From positions 11,581-28,364 of the forward strand of contig DCKY01000192.1 in the NCBI GenBank assembly GCA_002320775.1: a stretch of DNA of 16,784 bases, in the 5' to 3' direction. The translations under genes were made by a program, and so were the position numbers. The stretch comes from Planctomycetes bacterium UBA1662 (GTDB lineage Bacteria; Planctomycetota; UBA8108). Under the pieces are notes generated by a model, which searched no databases, was not told the origin of the DNA, and worked only from the letters and a program-made list of their open reading frames with translations. This document shows, in pieces, positions 16,101 to 16,784 of this stretch (the stretch's first letter is position 1; each line of letters opens with the position of its first letter).

Positions 16101-16767
16101 CCATCTCGTCTGAGAGAAGAGCAAGGTCAACTAATTGTGTCGATTCGAGCTCCAGGGACCAGATGTCGACAAAGGTTCCATCTCCCAGGCGACCATCGCC
16201 TTCCTCCAGGACCCCATCGACCGTTCTGCCGCACCCGGCTTCACCGACCAGCCAGTCCCGGCAGAGATTGCCGCTGGCGCCGATGGCGCATTTCTCAGCC
16301 TCGGCTCCCTCTTCCTGTCCGGCTCCGCCGCCATCTCCAGGCCCAGGAGGGCGGGTCTTGATTCCGCCAAGCGCCCAGGCGCCTGCTCCCCGTAATTTTG
16401 AGTAGGGGTTCTTCACAGAAGAGTTCGCCTTGGTCGCCGGCTTCCCTCTCGCCCAGCGCCGGCCGGCCAGATCTGCGAAGCTCAAGCTTTTCCCTCCACC
16501 CGCCTTGAACGGGTTCGCCGGAGCCCGGCGCGGAGCGAAACGTTCACCCGCCGCGGCCGCCCCAGCCAGCAGAGCCTGGAACTCTGGCCTGCCCTGGAGC
16601 TCGACCGGATCAACCCGGCGCAAGCCCGGCGCGGCAGGACGCGCAGGCGGCTCCTGCGTGTAGCCGAAGCCGCCTCCGCAAACCAGCAACACCACGAGCA
16701 GCAGCCCGGATCCCGAAGGACGCCAAGGTGGCTGGAATACAGTTTTACGACCCCGACACACCCTCAT
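13102..16767 (-). CDS. Large exported Cys-rich protein with eight PPC-like repeats and dockerin-like C-terminus
   Basis: A 1221-residue secreted or surface protein, function unknown. A hydrophobic signal segment lies at about 19-34 after a basic n-region. Residues 40-160 are Pro/Arg/Gly-rich low complexity. From about 169 to 1120 come eight tandem units of 118-121 residues, starting near 169, 289, 409, 530, 648, 768, 886 and 1007. Each follows C-x2-C...D-Y-x-L...L-x-S-x-E-F-D-T-F-L...D-D...A-G-T-Y-x-V-x-V...G-x-Y-x-L...C-E. The core resembles the pre-peptidase C-terminal (PPC) beta-sandwich found on secreted enzymes. Residues about 1130-1200 are dockerin-like: loop one DVDQSGDLQLTD has the full Asp/Ser/Asp calcium pattern, while loop two DADGTGEINLTS ends in Ser instead of Asp. 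No catalytic domain is visible, so it may be an adhesin, matrix or scaffold protein. The ATG at 16767 has GGGGGG five bases upstream; its promoter lies outside the window. Confidence 0.88.
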   Translation of the reverse strand: MRVCRGRKTVFQPPWRPSGSGLLLVVLLVCGGGFGYTQEPPARPAAPGLRRVDPVELQGRPEFQALLAGAAAAGERFAPRRAPANPFKAGGGKSLSFADLAGRRWARGKPATKANSSVKNPYSKLRGAGAWALGGIKTRPPGPGDGGGAGQEEGAEAEKCAIGASGNLCRDWLVGEAGCGRTVDGVLEEGDGRLGDGTFVDIWSLELESTQLVDLALLSDEMDTFLFLVDADCFVIANNNDCFEGDPGSGSCLEAMLEPGTYHLVVNNWSPAEAGDYSLAVTCEPITFCGDCIVGEAVCGETVGGELSDGDCALPDGSLLDTYAIEVTEPTRLAISLTSAEVNPYLLVMDENCVAVGEIDDADAKGGDLDAFLSLDLRPGDYFIIANSSGSGELGTYELSLACEPFDICSDCQITELDCAGELVEDGLFEDDCVLQDGSFIDVFSLELAEAGRLALSLDSIEFDSFLWLYNESCEVVDTNDDCQPGNLDRSCLTADVEAGIYFVAVNSYAAAETGLYQLTAACQPGFEFCVDCNVGSVACDDQVTGTLDLDDCQMAGDGSFIDLYTFELDEPGPVIIDLSSLEFDTFLRLYNQDCEEVAVDDDGGEELNSRMTIDLEACTYIVGINSYANGESGTYDLSVRCPEVRLCRDCEVGSISCGGTVSGALAAGDCSLADGTLVDSYTFTVDQTSQVTITLRSNEFDTFVNISDNFCEAFLGNEDCSPGDFGASCIEGIILNAGTYTIGVSAAGAGELGAYDLDVSCERADSCADCGDGVIECPAVLDGLLEASDCSLDNGRLFDSYEMEVQETQEYIISLTSGNLDTFLYVYNGEGCEEIAFDDDGGDGLNSQLALTLAPGTYWILPSSYDAGANGSYTMDINCNKAAPCPPCETGEAACGEPMDSAFPLDTCTRAEGPSEDIYAVVVEGGVLNVSLASSEFDTYLTVYDSNCLALGVNDDCEPGDLELSCLTLEVSAGTYYVGVSSYAIGEAGNFSLNITCEGEEVVNNCADCIAGVALPGESLAGDFPATACTVPGGAEALDLWRLELEEPFVGSILLESEDFDTILGLLDRDCGPLSENDDCDQTTVNSCLQVDLDPGVYFLSVTSFEPGSAGTYNLTLEVFEEPERSIGPFLRGDVDQSGDLQLTDAVAVFSYLFLGDSEPSCLAAADADGTGEINLTSGVFLLQFLFIGGQEPPAPFPQCARSSRPADLDLGCRRPPNCF
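13408..16263 (-). repeat. Array of eight ~360-bp coding repeats (PPC-like units)
   Basis: Eight units within the giant gene begin near 16263, 15903, 15543, 15180, 14826, 14466, 14112 and 13749, spaced 354-363 bp. The repetition is at protein level; codons differ between units, so the array is old and not a fresh DNA duplication. Units 2, 4 and 6 share a D-D-x-D-x-G-G type loop without cysteines, while units 1, 3, 5, 7 and 8 have a loop with two extra cysteines. Confidence 0.85.
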
Positions 16768-16784
16768 CGTAACCCCCCAGAAAA

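Noticed and set aside
13408..16263. Regular ~360-bp spacing as a possible CRISPR or DNA satellite array
   Set aside because: The spacing is far too long for CRISPR, and the similarity is at protein level within one open frame.

Overview
The window looks like chromosomal DNA from a GC-rich, Gram-negative-type bacterium, most likely of the Planctomycetota or a related PVC lineage. This is inferred, not proven. It rests on three things: the DXS variant motifs at the left edge (GHAGTA and GDS in place of the usual GHSSTS and GDG), the secreted giant protein that ends in a dockerin-like 'RGDVDQSG...YLFLGD...ADADGTGE...FLFIGG' module, and the WD40 protein carrying an inserted beta-sandwich of the type common in planctomycete surface proteins. 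Coding density is high, and no gap between genes exceeds about 180 bp.

Layout. The left end (1-1644, + strand) is the 3' part of dxs, the first enzyme of the MEP isoprenoid pathway. Everything else is on the - strand, converging on dxs with a 27-bp gap that holds a small hairpin. Read in the direction of transcription (right to left), the - strand genes are: a 1221-residue exported protein with eight Cys-rich PPC-like repeats and a dockerin-like end (16767-13102); three consecutive HtrA-like genes with essentially no space between them (12968-9522); an alpha/beta hydrolase fused to a ThuA domain (9476-7674); a lipoprotein with helical/TPR-like repeats and a cysteine-free thioredoxin-like domain (7494-5830); a complete DegP/DegQ-type protease with two PDZ domains (5662-4205) followed by a good intrinsic terminator; and a 14-blade WD40 protein (4074-1672).

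The part most worth attention is the HtrA trio. The first gene has lost all three catalytic residues (His to Thr, Asp to Glu, Ser to Asp). The second has lost two (His to Tyr, Ser to Val). The third is intact. The first two are joined by a TGATG stop/start overlap with a strong ribosome binding site, and the second and third are one base apart, so two pseudoproteases and one active protease are probably made together. The leader of the trio holds two overlapping, mutually exclusive inverted repeats. The upstream giant protein has a pattern of paired cysteine losses between its repeats that predicts its disulfide connectivity. All - strand products carry apparent export signals (weak in the WD40 protein), so the region reads as an envelope or secretion-quality-control neighbourhood. 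That functional link is inference from position only.
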